Assembly: GCA_009995455.1 (NCBI GenBank)
Contig: JAACPJ010000004.1
Coordinates: 62,001-126,000, forward strand
DNA: 64,000 nucleotides
Source: a bacterium
Lineage (GTDB): Bacteria; Patescibacteriota; Gracilibacteria; UBA4473
Reading direction: 5' to 3'
Positions 48,558 through 57,659 of the stretch are shown here, piece by piece. Numbering within the stretch: position 1 is the stretch's first letter; every line of letters begins with the position of its first letter. The notes beneath the pieces were generated by a model that was not told the origin of the DNA, searched no databases, and saw nothing but the letters and a program-made list of their open reading frames with translations. A program made the position numbers and the translations under genes.

Positions 48558-49115
48558 ATGAAAACTTCATTCCTCTCTGCTTTCGTTCTGGCGACGTGTT
48601 TTAGTGCTACCGCTTTAGCGCATGATATTCACAATGTTGCCAGCGATCATACGCATCCAGCGCCTGTTTACACACATAGTGTTTCAAGTGCTTACGATCA
48701 CAACTCAGTTCATTTACCAAGCAAGAACCATTACAGTCAATACAACTATGGCTACTCATTACCAAAAGTAACCACTAACACAGCGACTTACTACACTCGT
48801 AATTACCCAGTTTCAAATACCTACACTTACTTAACCACGCCTAATACAGGCATTCATTACCCACCTTTTGCTTACTCAAGTTGTGCCAACAACTGTAATC
48901 AAACTCAAAAACGAATTACGGTGACTTCAAACATTGGTACGCGTGCTAAAACTTACCGAGCTCCGTCTGAATACTCTGCGCAACAAACTTACATTCCAAC
49001 GCCAGTAAGAAATAATCATGTCTGCACCAACCACGCAGCGCATAGCACTACTTATGTTTCGCCTTACCAAACTCATAAATTAACCACCAGTACTTGTTAC
49101 GGTTGTGGCCACTAA
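48558..49115 (+). CDS. Secreted His/Tyr/Cys-rich protein
   Basis: 185 residues from the ATG at 48558. Signal peptide MKTSFLSAFVLATCFSATALA, then a mature part of ~164 residues with about 14 His, many Tyr, Thr and Asn, and five Cys (CANNC, VC, CYGC near the end). Few charged residues, low-complexity look. Could bind metals or form a cross-linked coat. No family recognised. GGAG lies far upstream (near a TTG at 48531); I prefer the ATG because it gives a normal signal peptide. Confidence 0.7.
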   Translation: MKTSFLSAFVLATCFSATALAHDIHNVASDHTHPAPVYTHSVSSAYDHNSVHLPSKNHYSQYNYGYSLPKVTTNTATYYTRNYPVSNTYTYLTTPNTGIHYPPFAYSSCANNCNQTQKRITVTSNIGTRAKTYRAPSEYSAQQTYIPTPVRNNHVCTNHAAHSTTYVSPYQTHKLTTSTCYGCGH

Positions 49116-49141
49116 AAAGATAAGTCTTAAAGAAAAATACC

Positions 49142-49174
49142 GGTCAGGCTTCATATAAAGTCTGACCTTTTTTT
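49142..49174 (+). terminator. Rho-independent terminator
   Basis: GGTCAGGCTT (49142-49151) pairs with AAGTCTGACC (49158-49167), with one G-T wobble, followed by seven T. Ends the secreted-protein gene; the tail overlaps the convergent lgt stop. Confidence 0.88.
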
Positions 49175-49970
49175 ATGATTTTTTTCTTCTTATACGACGA
49201 CCAATCGCCGCGCTAAACCGGCGATCCCCATAAAGCCAATACAAAACCAGAAAGGCCACAAATAAACTCAAGTATTGATTAAAGTTTAAACCATAAACTT
49301 CATTCATCGCATTCCCTCTTAAAAACTGTAAGAAGAACTCAATAATCAAAAAATAAAGTAAGGTTTTCAAACTCAAAACTCCAGGGGATTTTTGCCACCT
49401 TTTTTCGTGTTCTTTCACCCACCACCAAAGGATCAAATGCGCTATAAAACCATAGAGTGTAACGGGGTGTACCGGATTTAAGATCTCCACCCCAAACGTT
49501 TCATATTGAACGCCCCAAGGCAGATTGGTTTCAGTACCGTAAATTTTACCCGTTAAAAACCCGCCCCAATCGGCGATCATAGCCGCCAGTAACATCGGCA
49601 GCATTCCCGCATCAAGCCAAGGGCCAACCGCTTTTCCTTCCCGTTTTAGATCAAGGAACATCGTCATTAGAAAACCAAGCAAGGCTCCCCAAAAATTTAT
49701 TTCGCCATCCCAAAAAGCAAAAAAAGACATAAGTCCAAAGCGATCGAAAATTGTTGGATCAAGTAAGACAGAAAAAAGTCTTCCCAGTAAAATCCCCCCG
49801 AGTAACCAACGCCAATAATGATGTAAGAAAAAGTCTTTAGAAAACCCTTGCGCCGATAACCTTCGGTAGTAATACCAAGACGCTAAAATAAACGCTAAGC
49901 TAATAAAAATTCCGTAAAATTTAAGAGCGAAATAGCCAAAGTTAACCTGTGAAAAATTCATCAAGCTCAT
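49173..49970 (-). CDS. lgt: Prolipoprotein diacylglyceryl transferase-like protein, divergent active site
   Basis: 265 residues, seven transmembrane helices, with Lgt landmarks FYGIFISLAF, a GEINFWGALLG loop, FLTGKIYGTETNLPWGV and NPVHPVTLYG, and the C-terminal FLRGNAMNEVYGLNFNQYLS. Lgt adds diacylglycerol to lipobox Cys. Several residues important in E. coli Lgt differ: His103 aligns with Trp, and the GRxGNFxNGE signature reads ADWGGFLTGK, losing Arg143, Asn146 and Glu151; the Arg near 239 remains. Either a functional variant or a relative with another role. Confidence 0.75.
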   Translation of the reverse strand: MSLMNFSQVNFGYFALKFYGIFISLAFILASWYYYRRLSAQGFSKDFFLHHYWRWLLGGILLGRLFSVLLDPTIFDRFGLMSFFAFWDGEINFWGALLGFLMTMFLDLKREGKAVGPWLDAGMLPMLLAAMIADWGGFLTGKIYGTETNLPWGVQYETFGVEILNPVHPVTLYGFIAHLILWWWVKEHEKRWQKSPGVLSLKTLLYFLIIEFFLQFLRGNAMNEVYGLNFNQYLSLFVAFLVLYWLYGDRRFSAAIGRRIRRKKS

Positions 49971-50013
49971 AATGCCGAATCAAAACCGAACTATCAAGGT
50001 TTGATAAGTGACT

Positions 50014-51180
50014 TTAAGTCCAATAAAACAAAATCGGAAACTGAACGGTGTAAACCACAAAAGCGGCCACGGTACAGGTCATTATTACTAAGCCTTCAAA
50101 CCATTCTTGCTTTGGGTAAAAACGCACAAAGTAAAACGAGATCATCATTAAAACTCCAAGGCCCCAAACATACCACAGCAATGGTGAATGTAAGAAAAAC
50201 AGGGTTTGATCGACTTGAATTTCAAAGTAATAGAGCCCATACAAAAAGAGAAGAAAAACCGAACATAAAGCCGCGAGAAAACAAAAGACTAAATAAAAAA
50301 CATTCGTAATTTTTTCAAATGGTTTTAATTCTTTCACGCTATCTTTAAACGAACTCGCATCTAATTTTGAAAGTTTAACTTGCAAGTCAATCAACCCCCG
50401 ACTAATCGCTTTATCAAAATTCGCGCCAATAGCTTGGAACTGACTCCTACGCCGGTTCATTTCATCTTGTAACTCAGACGGGATATTCGCGTCTTTCAAA
50501 AAGATTTCATCACTCGATATTTGTTCTAGTAAACGCTGCGTTAAACTTCGAAGATGCGCTACAGAATTAGAGTGCTTCAAACGCATAAGTAAACTAATCC
50601 GCTCTTCAATTTCTCGTTTTTTATGGCCATCAATAAATTCTGCATTTTCCTCAAGCAAAGGAACAACCTCACTTAAAACGGCATCAATTTTTTCTACGAT
50701 AAAACGGCGCTCTTCTTCATTAGCATCAACCGCTTCTTGTACCTCATTGGTATTGGATCCGTGCTGTTTCTTTTTTTCTCTTTTCTTCGCGATTTTTATC
50801 TCCACTTGCATTCGTTCTTCCAGCTCTGGTGGCAGTCCCTCACTTCTAATTTTTTCTTTTACGGTTGGAGCCGAAGCACTATCAACTAAATAATTAACGT
50901 CTAATTTATATTCAAGTCTTAGTTTTTTAAAGGCTTCGTAAAGTTCAATCGCTTCAATAGTTCCTTGAACGATTTTTTTAAGTTTATTTGTCGCCTCAAA
51001 CTGATACACCCGCATCCCCTGCTCCATGGTGTCATTCATCTCTTTCGGCTCTTCCAGCGTTAAGATAGAAAGCCCGCCCGCACTCAATTTATCACGGGCT
51101 TGTTCAATAGATTCGGCACTCACGTATCCGGAGATCTGCTTACCCTCTGCCGTGACCGCTTGAAAGAAATACTTACGCAT
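50014..51180 (-). CDS. Membrane protein with two GspF/PilC N-terminal-like repeats
   Basis: 388 residues. Residues ~1-45 and ~55-100 both follow the pattern Y-x-[FY]-x-A-x...G-x-[IV]-x-A-x-[ST]-x-x-[QE]-A-x-x-x-L seen at the N-terminus of type II/IV secretion platform proteins. A charged helical region (~100-290) and three transmembrane helices (~295-385) follow. It lacks the usual two GspF helical domains, so it is not a platform protein proper. May associate with pilus machinery. A TGGTATAAT lies 8 nt before the ATG. Confidence 0.6.
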   Translation of the reverse strand: MRKYFFQAVTAEGKQISGYVSAESIEQARDKLSAGGLSILTLEEPKEMNDTMEQGMRVYQFEATNKLKKIVQGTIEAIELYEAFKKLRLEYKLDVNYLVDSASAPTVKEKIRSEGLPPELEERMQVEIKIAKKREKKKQHGSNTNEVQEAVDANEEERRFIVEKIDAVLSEVVPLLEENAEFIDGHKKREIEERISLLMRLKHSNSVAHLRSLTQRLLEQISSDEIFLKDANIPSELQDEMNRRRSQFQAIGANFDKAISRGLIDLQVKLSKLDASSFKDSVKELKPFEKITNVFYLVFCFLAALCSVFLLFLYGLYYFEIQVDQTLFFLHSPLLWYVWGLGVLMMISFYFVRFYPKQEWFEGLVIMTCTVAAFVVYTVQFPILFYWT

Positions 51181-51188
51181 ATCACGGG

Positions 51189-51197
51189 ATTATACCA
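51189..51197 (-). promoter_or_regulatory. Extended -10 promoter (TGGTATAAT)
   Basis: Perfect TGnTATAAT, 8 nt before the ATG at 51180; the transcript should be leaderless. Confidence 0.75.
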
Positions 51198-51283
51198 TAT
51201 TTAAGAGCTTTATTCCACTCTAAACCTCGAATTTTCTAACCGGCTGAATTGACAATATTCCAAAAAAATAAAAAGTGTCTTTA

Positions 51284-51658
51284 ATGCACAGATTAATTGA
51301 AAATACCAAGCACTATTTACAAGGATTTGTCGGCCCTGGATTAACCGAATCACAGGTACTAGAAAACCTTGATATTTGGGGTTCTACCGCCGATGAAATA
51401 TTTGCCGTAATTGCCGAACGAGATTTACAAGATATTCCAGCCGCATGCCAATATTGGTATCGAGCAAAATTAGATATTATTTTAGGCGGATTGCTAATGA
51501 AAGGCGAGGTAAGAGTGGCCAATCCAATCGAGCCAGATGAATTACAAAATCGAATTGATTTGGATAATTATTATCAGCACCCGACTCGCTACCAAAAAGA
51601 AAGAAGCGGTATTACGAGTACAAAAAATTCAGCGTTGCCAAGTGGAGTCTTAGCCTAA
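51284..51658 (+). CDS. Hypothetical protein, 124 aa
   Basis: Soluble, helical, no motif recognised. The ATG at 51284 is chosen over an in-frame GTG at 51275. TTGACA occurs ~35 nt upstream as a possible -35. Overlaps convergent pyrG by 4 bp. Confidence 0.55.
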   Translation: MHRLIENTKHYLQGFVGPGLTESQVLENLDIWGSTADEIFAVIAERDLQDIPAACQYWYRAKLDIILGGLLMKGEVRVANPIEPDELQNRIDLDNYYQHPTRYQKERSGITSTKNSALPSGVLA

Positions 51659-53265
51659 ACTTCGTTCTTTAAAGCCGCTCCAATAAGATCTCTAAATAAT
51701 GGATGTGGCGCGAATGGACGTGAAATTAATTCAGGATGAAACTGCGCCGCAATCATGTATGGATGCGACGCATTTTCAACAATTTCAACCAGTTTAGATT
51801 TTGGGTGTCTGCCTGAAATAACAAAGTCAGAACCTTCATAATTGGCTAAAAATTCATCATTAAATTCGTAACGATGTCGGTGTCTTTCCGAAATTAAATC
51901 TTGGCCGTAAACTTTATGCGCTAAGGTTCCAGGTTCAATTTCACAATCATAGACCCCCAATCTCATCGTACCACCTTTGCGTTTAATATTTTTTTGTTCT
52001 GGAATAAAGTGCACCACATGGTTTTTACTTTTCCCATCTTCATCAAATTCTTCACTCGTGGCATCTTTAAGCCCTAATACATTTCGAGCAAATTCAATCG
52101 CCATAATTTGCGAACCGAGACATAAACCGAGGTACGGTTTTTTATGCTCGCGACAATATTTTGCCACCGCAATTTTGCCTTCAATCCCTCGATTTCCAAA
52201 GCCACCTGGCACAATTACTGCCGCTACAGACGCTAATTTTTCTAGCTCCGCTTCATCATTTTCTTCAATTTTTTCGGTATCAATCCATTCAATATTAATT
52301 TTTCTACCATGAAAATAACCAGCCGATTTACAGGCTTCAATCACCGATAAATAAGCATCATCAAGGTCATTATATTTCCCCGCTAAACCAATCGTCATTT
52401 CTTTTTTGGCTTTCATCATTTTCGCAAAACCCTCTTCCCATTTGCTTAAATCAACGTTCAGTTCCCCAAGGTTTAATTTTTCGGCTAAAATTGATCCAAC
52501 GTTACTTTTTTCAAAGCGAAGTGGCACTTCATATATAGATTTAACGGTTTCGGCCGGAATAACATTCTCGGTTGGAACATCACAAAAATAACCCACTTTT
52601 TTAAGCAGCGCTTTTGGAATTTTAACGTCTGCTCGACAAAAAATCATGTCTGGATGAATGCCTAATCGGCGAAGTTCACGGACCGATAACTGGGTTGGCT
52701 TGGTTTTAAGTTCACCCGAAGCCGCCAGGTAAGGCAGCAACGTTAAATGCAAAGACACTAAATCTTTGCCGTACTTATTTTTCATCTGCCGAATCACTTC
52801 AATAAACGGTTCGCCTTCAATATCCCCCACCGTTCCCCCAATTTCTACCACTAAAACATCCACCGCCATTTTTTTTGCGGCTTGTTCCACTTTTTGCATA
52901 ATTTTGCCCGTAATATGCGGTACGACTTGAATCGTTCCCCCCAAGTATTTCCCTTCGCGTTCTTCCTCTAACACTTCACTGTAAACTCGGCCAGTGGTCA
53001 CGGTACAAACGCCACTTAAAGGCGTATCAATAAATCGTTCGTAATGTCCTAAATCTAAATCCGTTTCGCTGCCATCTTCTAGCACAAAAACTTCACCATG
53101 TTGAAAGGGACTCATAGTTCCTGGGTCAACATTCAAGTATGGATCAAGTTTCATGATCGCCACTTTAATACCCGCTGATTTCAAAATAGCCGCCACCGAT
53201 GAGGCCACAATCCCCTTACCTAGTGAACTACAAACGCCTCCCGTAACAAAGATAAATTTAGACAT
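51655..53265 (-). CDS. pyrG: CTP synthase
   Basis: 536 residues, normal length. Synthetase domain with FVTGGVCSSLGKGIVASS, DPYLNVDPGTMSPFQHGEVFV and EIGGTVGDIEGEPF, then the class I glutaminase domain with PGGFGNRG, the nucleophile Cys in GLCLGSQ and the His/Glu in FHPE. Makes CTP from UTP, ATP and glutamine. Confidence 0.97.
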   Translation of the reverse strand: MSKFIFVTGGVCSSLGKGIVASSVAAILKSAGIKVAIMKLDPYLNVDPGTMSPFQHGEVFVLEDGSETDLDLGHYERFIDTPLSGVCTVTTGRVYSEVLEEEREGKYLGGTIQVVPHITGKIMQKVEQAAKKMAVDVLVVEIGGTVGDIEGEPFIEVIRQMKNKYGKDLVSLHLTLLPYLAASGELKTKPTQLSVRELRRLGIHPDMIFCRADVKIPKALLKKVGYFCDVPTENVIPAETVKSIYEVPLRFEKSNVGSILAEKLNLGELNVDLSKWEEGFAKMMKAKKEMTIGLAGKYNDLDDAYLSVIEACKSAGYFHGRKINIEWIDTEKIEENDEAELEKLASVAAVIVPGGFGNRGIEGKIAVAKYCREHKKPYLGLCLGSQIMAIEFARNVLGLKDATSEEFDEDGKSKNHVVHFIPEQKNIKRKGGTMRLGVYDCEIEPGTLAHKVYGQDLISERHRHRYEFNDEFLANYEGSDFVISGRHPKSKLVEIVENASHPYMIAAQFHPELISRPFAPHPLFRDLIGAALKNEV

Positions 53266-53417
53266 AGATTAAATAAAAAAGACTTAAGCGATGGGTAGAA
53301 TCAAAGCAAAAATCTTAAAAAAAATCCGCAGTACTCTACGGGATTTGAGTGTATCACGGAATTTTTAGGAAGCAAAGATTTTTAAAAAAATAGGTGCACC
53401 ATAAATCACTCTAAATG

Positions 53418-53894
53418 CTAATTTCTGACTAAAGATTTTAAAATATCTTCAATCTTCTTTCTAGTGCCCTGCCCTAATTTTAAAAATCTCTCACTTCGAA
53501 CGACGTCACCCTTTTCCCAAAAAGCTTTTATTTTACGAACACTCTCATGATCGGCTGGTAGCGCTTGGATATCTATTTTTGCAAAATCTTCTGCACTAAG
53601 TTCAAGCACGGTCGGTACCGCTTCGCTGATCTCACGCATAATGAGTTCATAGAGCCTATGCCCATGCATTACCATAAAAGCACCTAAACATTTATCATGG
53701 TGATAAAGTTTAAAACTAGTAGGACCATAACTTACTTCTCGGTTCTCATTTACGGCACTAAAAGTTTCACCCTCAATTTCAAATGTAATATCGGCTTTAA
53801 CAACAGCCGAAATTATATCTTCACCGAATCCTTTAAAAGCTAAAGCTTGGGCTTCAGTTTCTGGACTTCGTTCTGTAAAGTCATTTTCTCTCAT
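53418..53894 (-). CDS. Hypothetical protein, 158 aa
   Basis: From the ATG at 53894 (the longer frame begins at a TTG). Soluble alpha/beta, no recognised motif. Follows another unknown gene at 53926 after a 31-bp gap on the same strand. Confidence 0.55.
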   Translation of the reverse strand: MRENDFTERSPETEAQALAFKGFGEDIISAVVKADITFEIEGETFSAVNENREVSYGPTSFKLYHHDKCLGAFMVMHGHRLYELIMREISEAVPTVLELSAEDFAKIDIQALPADHESVRKIKAFWEKGDVVRSERFLKLGQGTRKKIEDILKSLVRN

Positions 53895-53925
53895 TTGCAA
53901 TATTTTAAAATAAATTTATTGATTG

Positions 53926-54384
53926 TCAACCAATTCCTTTTCGACCGTCTCGGTTCGTAACTCCATAAACACTTCTGATGGTTCTAAGCCTTCTTTGTGT
54001 TACAGCGCAAGGCTCTTCTAGTTGCAAACTATCAAGTTCGTGGGTAAAACCAGCGTCTTGAGATAATTTTAAAAGCAAATCACTAAGGCCCTCTAAATTA
54101 ATCAAATCAAGTGGCTCAAGCGTAATTTTTTTGTGATTAAAAAAAATCTTAAATTTATCTATCTTGTGAAGCAGATAAATCAGCAAAGGCCCTTTACTGG
54201 TATTGATTAAATAAGCTTCAAGTTCTCTCGATTCACGAAGTTTTAAACGCGACTGTTTTTTCACTAAACGCTCTAAAATAGTATCAGCTAAAGCTAATGC
54301 ACTCTCAACTTGGGTTAAAGGCTCGGCTGTTTTAATTTCAAACTCAGGCTCTGCAAAGGCTAAACCACCCTCAAATGTATTCAT
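53926..54384 (-). CDS. Hypothetical protein, 152 aa
   Basis: From the ATG at 54384. Mostly helical: a Glu/Ala/Leu-rich helix (~25-40), a basic segment (KKQSRLKLRESRELEAY) and a C-terminal Arg-rich tail. No family recognised. Downstream of ruvB on the same strand. Confidence 0.55.
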   Translation of the reverse strand: MNTFEGGLAFAEPEFEIKTAEPLTQVESALALADTILERLVKKQSRLKLRESRELEAYLINTSKGPLLIYLLHKIDKFKIFFNHKKITLEPLDLINLEGLSDLLLKLSQDAGFTHELDSLQLEEPCAVTQRRLRTIRSVYGVTNRDGRKGIG

Positions 54385-54435
54385 GAGAGGCTTGTACAAA
54401 TTGCCTCATATTTTAGCAAGAGCGAAACATAAAAA

Positions 54436-55473
54436 TTACAACATTCCGCCCCCACCAATAATGCCTAAATGTGAAAAAGCGGCCTCCGTCGCCATTCGTC
54501 CACGAGGGGTTTTTTGCAGCAAACCTTCCCGAATTAAAAAGGGTTCAATCACTTCTTCTATGGTGGCTTCGTCTTCTCCAATAGCGGCCGCTAAGGTTGA
54601 AAGTCCCGCTGGACCACCTTTAAATTTATCACACAAAGTTCTTAAATACTCTTGATCAGCAAAATCTAACCCTTTGGCATCAACCGACAGATTTTTCAAA
54701 CTCTCTTCTACCACCGCTTGGGTAATTGATCCTTGATGCACCACTTCAGCAAAATCTCGCATCCGACGTAGTAAGCGATTGGCAATCCGTGGTGTCCGGC
54801 GGCAACACTTGGCTAACTGTTGGGTTGCGGCCGCCTCTATTTCAATTTCTAGAATATCAGCCGATCGTTTAATGATCTGTCCAATCTCATCATCTTCATA
54901 AAAGCGCAGTTTTTCAATATGTCCAAACCGGTCACGCAGCGGATTTGAAAGTTTAGAAAACTGAGTCGTCGCTCCTACTAAAGTAAAACGTGGCACATTT
55001 AAACGCATCGTTCTTGCACTAGGGCCTTTCCCAATCACTAAATCAATCGCAAAATCTTCCATGGCGGTGTACAAAATTTCTTCTACCGGCATTCGCAAAC
55101 GATGAATTTCATCAATAAACAAAAAATCACCTTCTTGCAGATTTGAAAGAATAGAAGCTAGGTCGCCTGGTTTCTCGAGAGCCGGCCCAGAAGTAACCCG
55201 TAACTGCGTTCCCATAGAATCGGCTAAAATCATCGCTAAGGTGGTTTTACCAAGCCCAGGTGGCCCATAGAAAATTGTGTGATCTAACACTTCACCTCGA
55301 TTTTGAGCGGCCGTTAAAAAAACCTGTAAATTTTGTTTCACTTCGCCTTGCCCAATGTAGCCTGAAAAATCTTTCGGACGAAGCTTATTTTCAAACGCTT
55401 CTGTATCATTTTGAGTTTGGTGAGCGGTAACCGCTGTCCCCTCACCCGCAACCATTTCTTCTTCTATAGCCAT
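54436..55473 (-). CDS. ruvB: Holliday junction branch-migration ATPase RuvB
   Basis: 345 residues from the ATG at 55473. LRPKDFSGYIGQGEVKQNL, Walker A GPPGLGKTT, Walker B LFIDEIHRL, sensor TLVGATTQ, arginine finger DRFGH, and the winged-helix end EPFLIREGLLQKTPRGR. Drives branch migration with RuvA, not in the window. Confidence 0.96.
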   Translation of the reverse strand: MAIEEEMVAGEGTAVTAHQTQNDTEAFENKLRPKDFSGYIGQGEVKQNLQVFLTAAQNRGEVLDHTIFYGPPGLGKTTLAMILADSMGTQLRVTSGPALEKPGDLASILSNLQEGDFLFIDEIHRLRMPVEEILYTAMEDFAIDLVIGKGPSARTMRLNVPRFTLVGATTQFSKLSNPLRDRFGHIEKLRFYEDDEIGQIIKRSADILEIEIEAAATQQLAKCCRRTPRIANRLLRRMRDFAEVVHQGSITQAVVEESLKNLSVDAKGLDFADQEYLRTLCDKFKGGPAGLSTLAAAIGEDEATIEEVIEPFLIREGLLQKTPRGRMATEAAFSHLGIIGGGGML

Positions 55474-55751
55474 ATTATTTATATTATTGTTTATCAAAGA
55501 CGGTTTATCAATTTAAATAAAGTCTAAATCTTTGCGTCTTTCTCATTTGATTTTTGTTTTAACACTTTTAGAAGCGTCTAATTTTTATCGGAGAGACTGT
55601 AGGTTTAAAAAGAGTTTTTAAAATTAAGCTTTAAAAGTGATTTAAACTTAAAATTAGAAATCAGCAAAAAAGTTTTTGTTTCTTTTTTCACAAGGTGAAT
55701 TGCCGAAGGCAAAAAAGAGTGCCCTGGGGGTAAAAAAAAGAAAAAAGACCT

Positions 55752-56009
55752 TTAATTAATTAAAGCCTGCGCTTTAACTTTTTCTAATTCGTCTAGGCTG
55801 ACTTCAACTTTTTTCTTTTTCAAAAAATAAGCGATTTTGCCGGCCAGTTTTGGCAGTTTTTCTAAAGCGACTTTATCTTTTAAAACATATCCTCCTCGAC
55901 CAGACGCTTTAAACGTTTCATCAAAAACAAGCTGACCGTTTTGTACCGTAAAACGCAAAAGCGCACTGGGGTGCGCCTTTGTTTTAGTGACCAAGCAAGT
56001 TCTTTCCAT
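55752..56009 (-). CDS. ylxR: YlxR (DUF448) RNA-binding protein
   Basis: 85 residues: RTCLVTKTKAHPSALLRF, DETFKASGRGGYVLKD, the YlxR fold and its GRGxYv motif. Relatives bind RNA (RnpM, modulating RNase P). Usually in the nusA-infB operon; here it follows a 40-residue membrane ORF by a TAATG overlap. Confidence 0.88.
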   Translation of the reverse strand: MERTCLVTKTKAHPSALLRFTVQNGQLVFDETFKASGRGGYVLKDKVALEKLPKLAGKIAYFLKKKKVEVSLDELEKVKAQALIN

Positions 56010-56131
56010 TACTCCTCGGAACCTTCTGATGGGTTGTCTTTGTCGTTCGCGCCTTTGTTGTGTTGTTGTTTAAAAACTAACACGATTCCGAGCACGCCTC
56101 CTAACACTAAAATTAACAATAAACTATCCAT
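56009..56131 (-). CDS. Very small single-pass membrane protein, 40 aa
   Basis: MDSLLLILVLGGVLGIVLVF is one transmembrane helix, then a hydrophilic Lys/Asp/Ser/Glu tail. The stop overlaps the ylxR start (TAATG), so the two are coupled. No family recognised. Confidence 0.55.
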   Translation of the reverse strand: MDSLLLILVLGGVLGIVLVFKQQHNKGANDKDNPSEGSEE

Positions 56132-56150
56132 AAATTACCGGGTTAAAAAA

Positions 56151-56172
56151 ACACCTCGCCGAGGCGAGGTGT
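56151..56172 (-). terminator. Rho-independent terminator after rpsA
   Basis: ACACCTCGCC (56151-56160) and GGCGAGGTGT (56163-56172), followed on the minus strand by a run of T. A strong terminator ending the S1 gene. Confidence 0.9.
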
Positions 56173-56180
56173 GAATCAAA

Positions 56181-57245
56181 TTAATCTTTTTTAAGTTCTA
56201 CTCTATGAGAATCTGCATTTACTGAGAGAATCGTTCCAGAAATACTTTCGCCTTCTTTAACCATGCTGGTTAACTCGGCGCCTTTCTCGACTCCAAATTG
56301 ATCAATTGAGAACAAACCTTGTACTTCAGAATCAATTTCTACAAAGACTCCGTTGTCGTTCCATCGAGTTACTTTACCCGTTACGGCTTGTCCTTCGGTG
56401 TATTTTTCAACGTAACCCAACCATGGGTCTTCGGTTAATTGTTTAATACTGAAAGAGAGTTTGTCGTTTTCTTGTCCGATAACCAATACTTCTACTTTAT
56501 CACCAATACCGTAGTTTCGACCTGGGTCTGAAACGTGACCCCATTCTAGTTCTGAAACATGAACAAGTCCTTCAACGCCACCAAAAGTAACAAAGATACC
56601 AAACTTAACGACACCAGAAACGTGTCCTTCTACTCGGTCACCCACTTCAATATTTTTAAGGGTGTCTCCCATTTGGCTTTGGTGTGCCAGTTTTTCAGAG
56701 ATAATAATTTTAGAATTCTCTCGGCTTACGTTAAGTACTCGAACCACAAATTCTTTCCCAATGTGTTCTTGTAATTTTTTCAAAATTTCACCGCTGTCTG
56801 CCCCTTCAACCCGAGGGTAATTCATTGGCATAAGTTGTGAAACCGGCAAGAAAGCTCGAAGACCTTTGTATTTAGCCATAAGTCCTCCTTTGTTGGCTTC
56901 TTCAATTTTCACTTTGATGATTCGTTCATCTTCCATGATTGAATTAAGTTCAGCCCAAGCGGTATCTTGTGAAGCTCGTCGTAACGAAAGCATTACTAGA
57001 CCTTCTTCGTTTTCAGGATCAATAACGGTCGCTTCGATCGTCATTCCTTCTTCTAACTCTTCACCTTCGGCTCCGTAACCCGTCGCTTCACGTCGAGTAA
57101 TAAGCCCTGTCATTCCACTTGGAAGTTCCATTAAAACGCGTGAATCGTTCACGTCTAGAATCGTTCCTTTAATAGACTCACCCGCTTTGAAAAATACTAA
57201 AGCACTGTGGTCTTTGTCGAGCAATTGTTGCATATCGGTTGCCAT
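56181..57245 (-). CDS. rpsA: S1 RNA-binding domain protein (ribosomal protein S1)
   Basis: 354 residues with four S1 repeats: residues ~17-85 (GESIKGTILDVNDSRVLMEL), ~100-175 (degenerate), ~197-265 (GDRVEGHVSGVVKFGIFVTF) and ~280-350 (GQAVTGKVTRWNDNGVFVEI). Fewer repeats than the six of E. coli S1, as in many non-proteobacteria. Helps bind mRNA to the 30S subunit; relevant here because Shine-Dalgarno sequences are scarce. Confidence 0.88.
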   Translation of the reverse strand: MATDMQQLLDKDHSALVFFKAGESIKGTILDVNDSRVLMELPSGMTGLITRREATGYGAEGEELEEGMTIEATVIDPENEEGLVMLSLRRASQDTAWAELNSIMEDERIIKVKIEEANKGGLMAKYKGLRAFLPVSQLMPMNYPRVEGADSGEILKKLQEHIGKEFVVRVLNVSRENSKIIISEKLAHQSQMGDTLKNIEVGDRVEGHVSGVVKFGIFVTFGGVEGLVHVSELEWGHVSDPGRNYGIGDKVEVLVIGQENDKLSFSIKQLTEDPWLGYVEKYTEGQAVTGKVTRWNDNGVFVEIDSEVQGLFSIDQFGVEKGAELTSMVKEGESISGTILSVNADSHRVELKKD

Positions 57246-57389
57246 GTTGTTTTACGACACGTTATTAAATAGTTATTACAGCTTTGTGGCCCCAAAAGTA
57301 CGTGTCATTTCCTTAAGGTTTGTTGCAAAGCGTGACGAAAATAGTGTTATCAGTTGGTAAGTCAAATTTAGGCTAAACTTAAACGTAAA

Positions 57390-57413
57390 AAGACAAACAA
57401 AATTGTTTGTCTT
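57390..57413 (-). terminator. Terminator after the Flp pilin gene
   Basis: AAGACAAACAA (57390-57400) and TTGTTTGTCTT (57403-57413), with TTTTT on the minus strand. Well placed to end the abundant flp transcript. Confidence 0.75.
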
Positions 57414-57464
57414 ATTTAGATTAAAATTAATTCAACTGGGCCAAGAAACCCAAGCCTATTAGAC

Positions 57465-57659
57465 TTATGATACCACTTCCGTTTCAGCTCCAGCGCCCGT
57501 CAAAGTATCAATAACGTTTTGAAAAACTACCTGCAACTGATCACCCAAAAGAGTCATTACCGCCACTACCGCAATCGCAATCACGGCAAGAATCAAGGCA
57601 TATTCAGTTAAAGCTTGCCCTGAGCGATTATTTAAGAATTGAACTAAAAAACACTTCAT
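57465..57659 (-). CDS. flp: Flp-type pilin
   Basis: 64 residues. RSGQALTEYALILAVIAIAVVA is the Flp/Fap prepilin motif (cleavage before the Ala/Leu-Thr-Glu-Tyr, Glu5 and Tyr6 present), with a hydrophobic helix and a short polar tail. Major subunit of the Tad pilus. Divergent from the prepilin peptidase. Confidence 0.92.
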   Translation of the reverse strand: MKCFLVQFLNNRSGQALTEYALILAVIAIAVVAVMTLLGDQLQVVFQNVIDTLTGAGAETEVVS

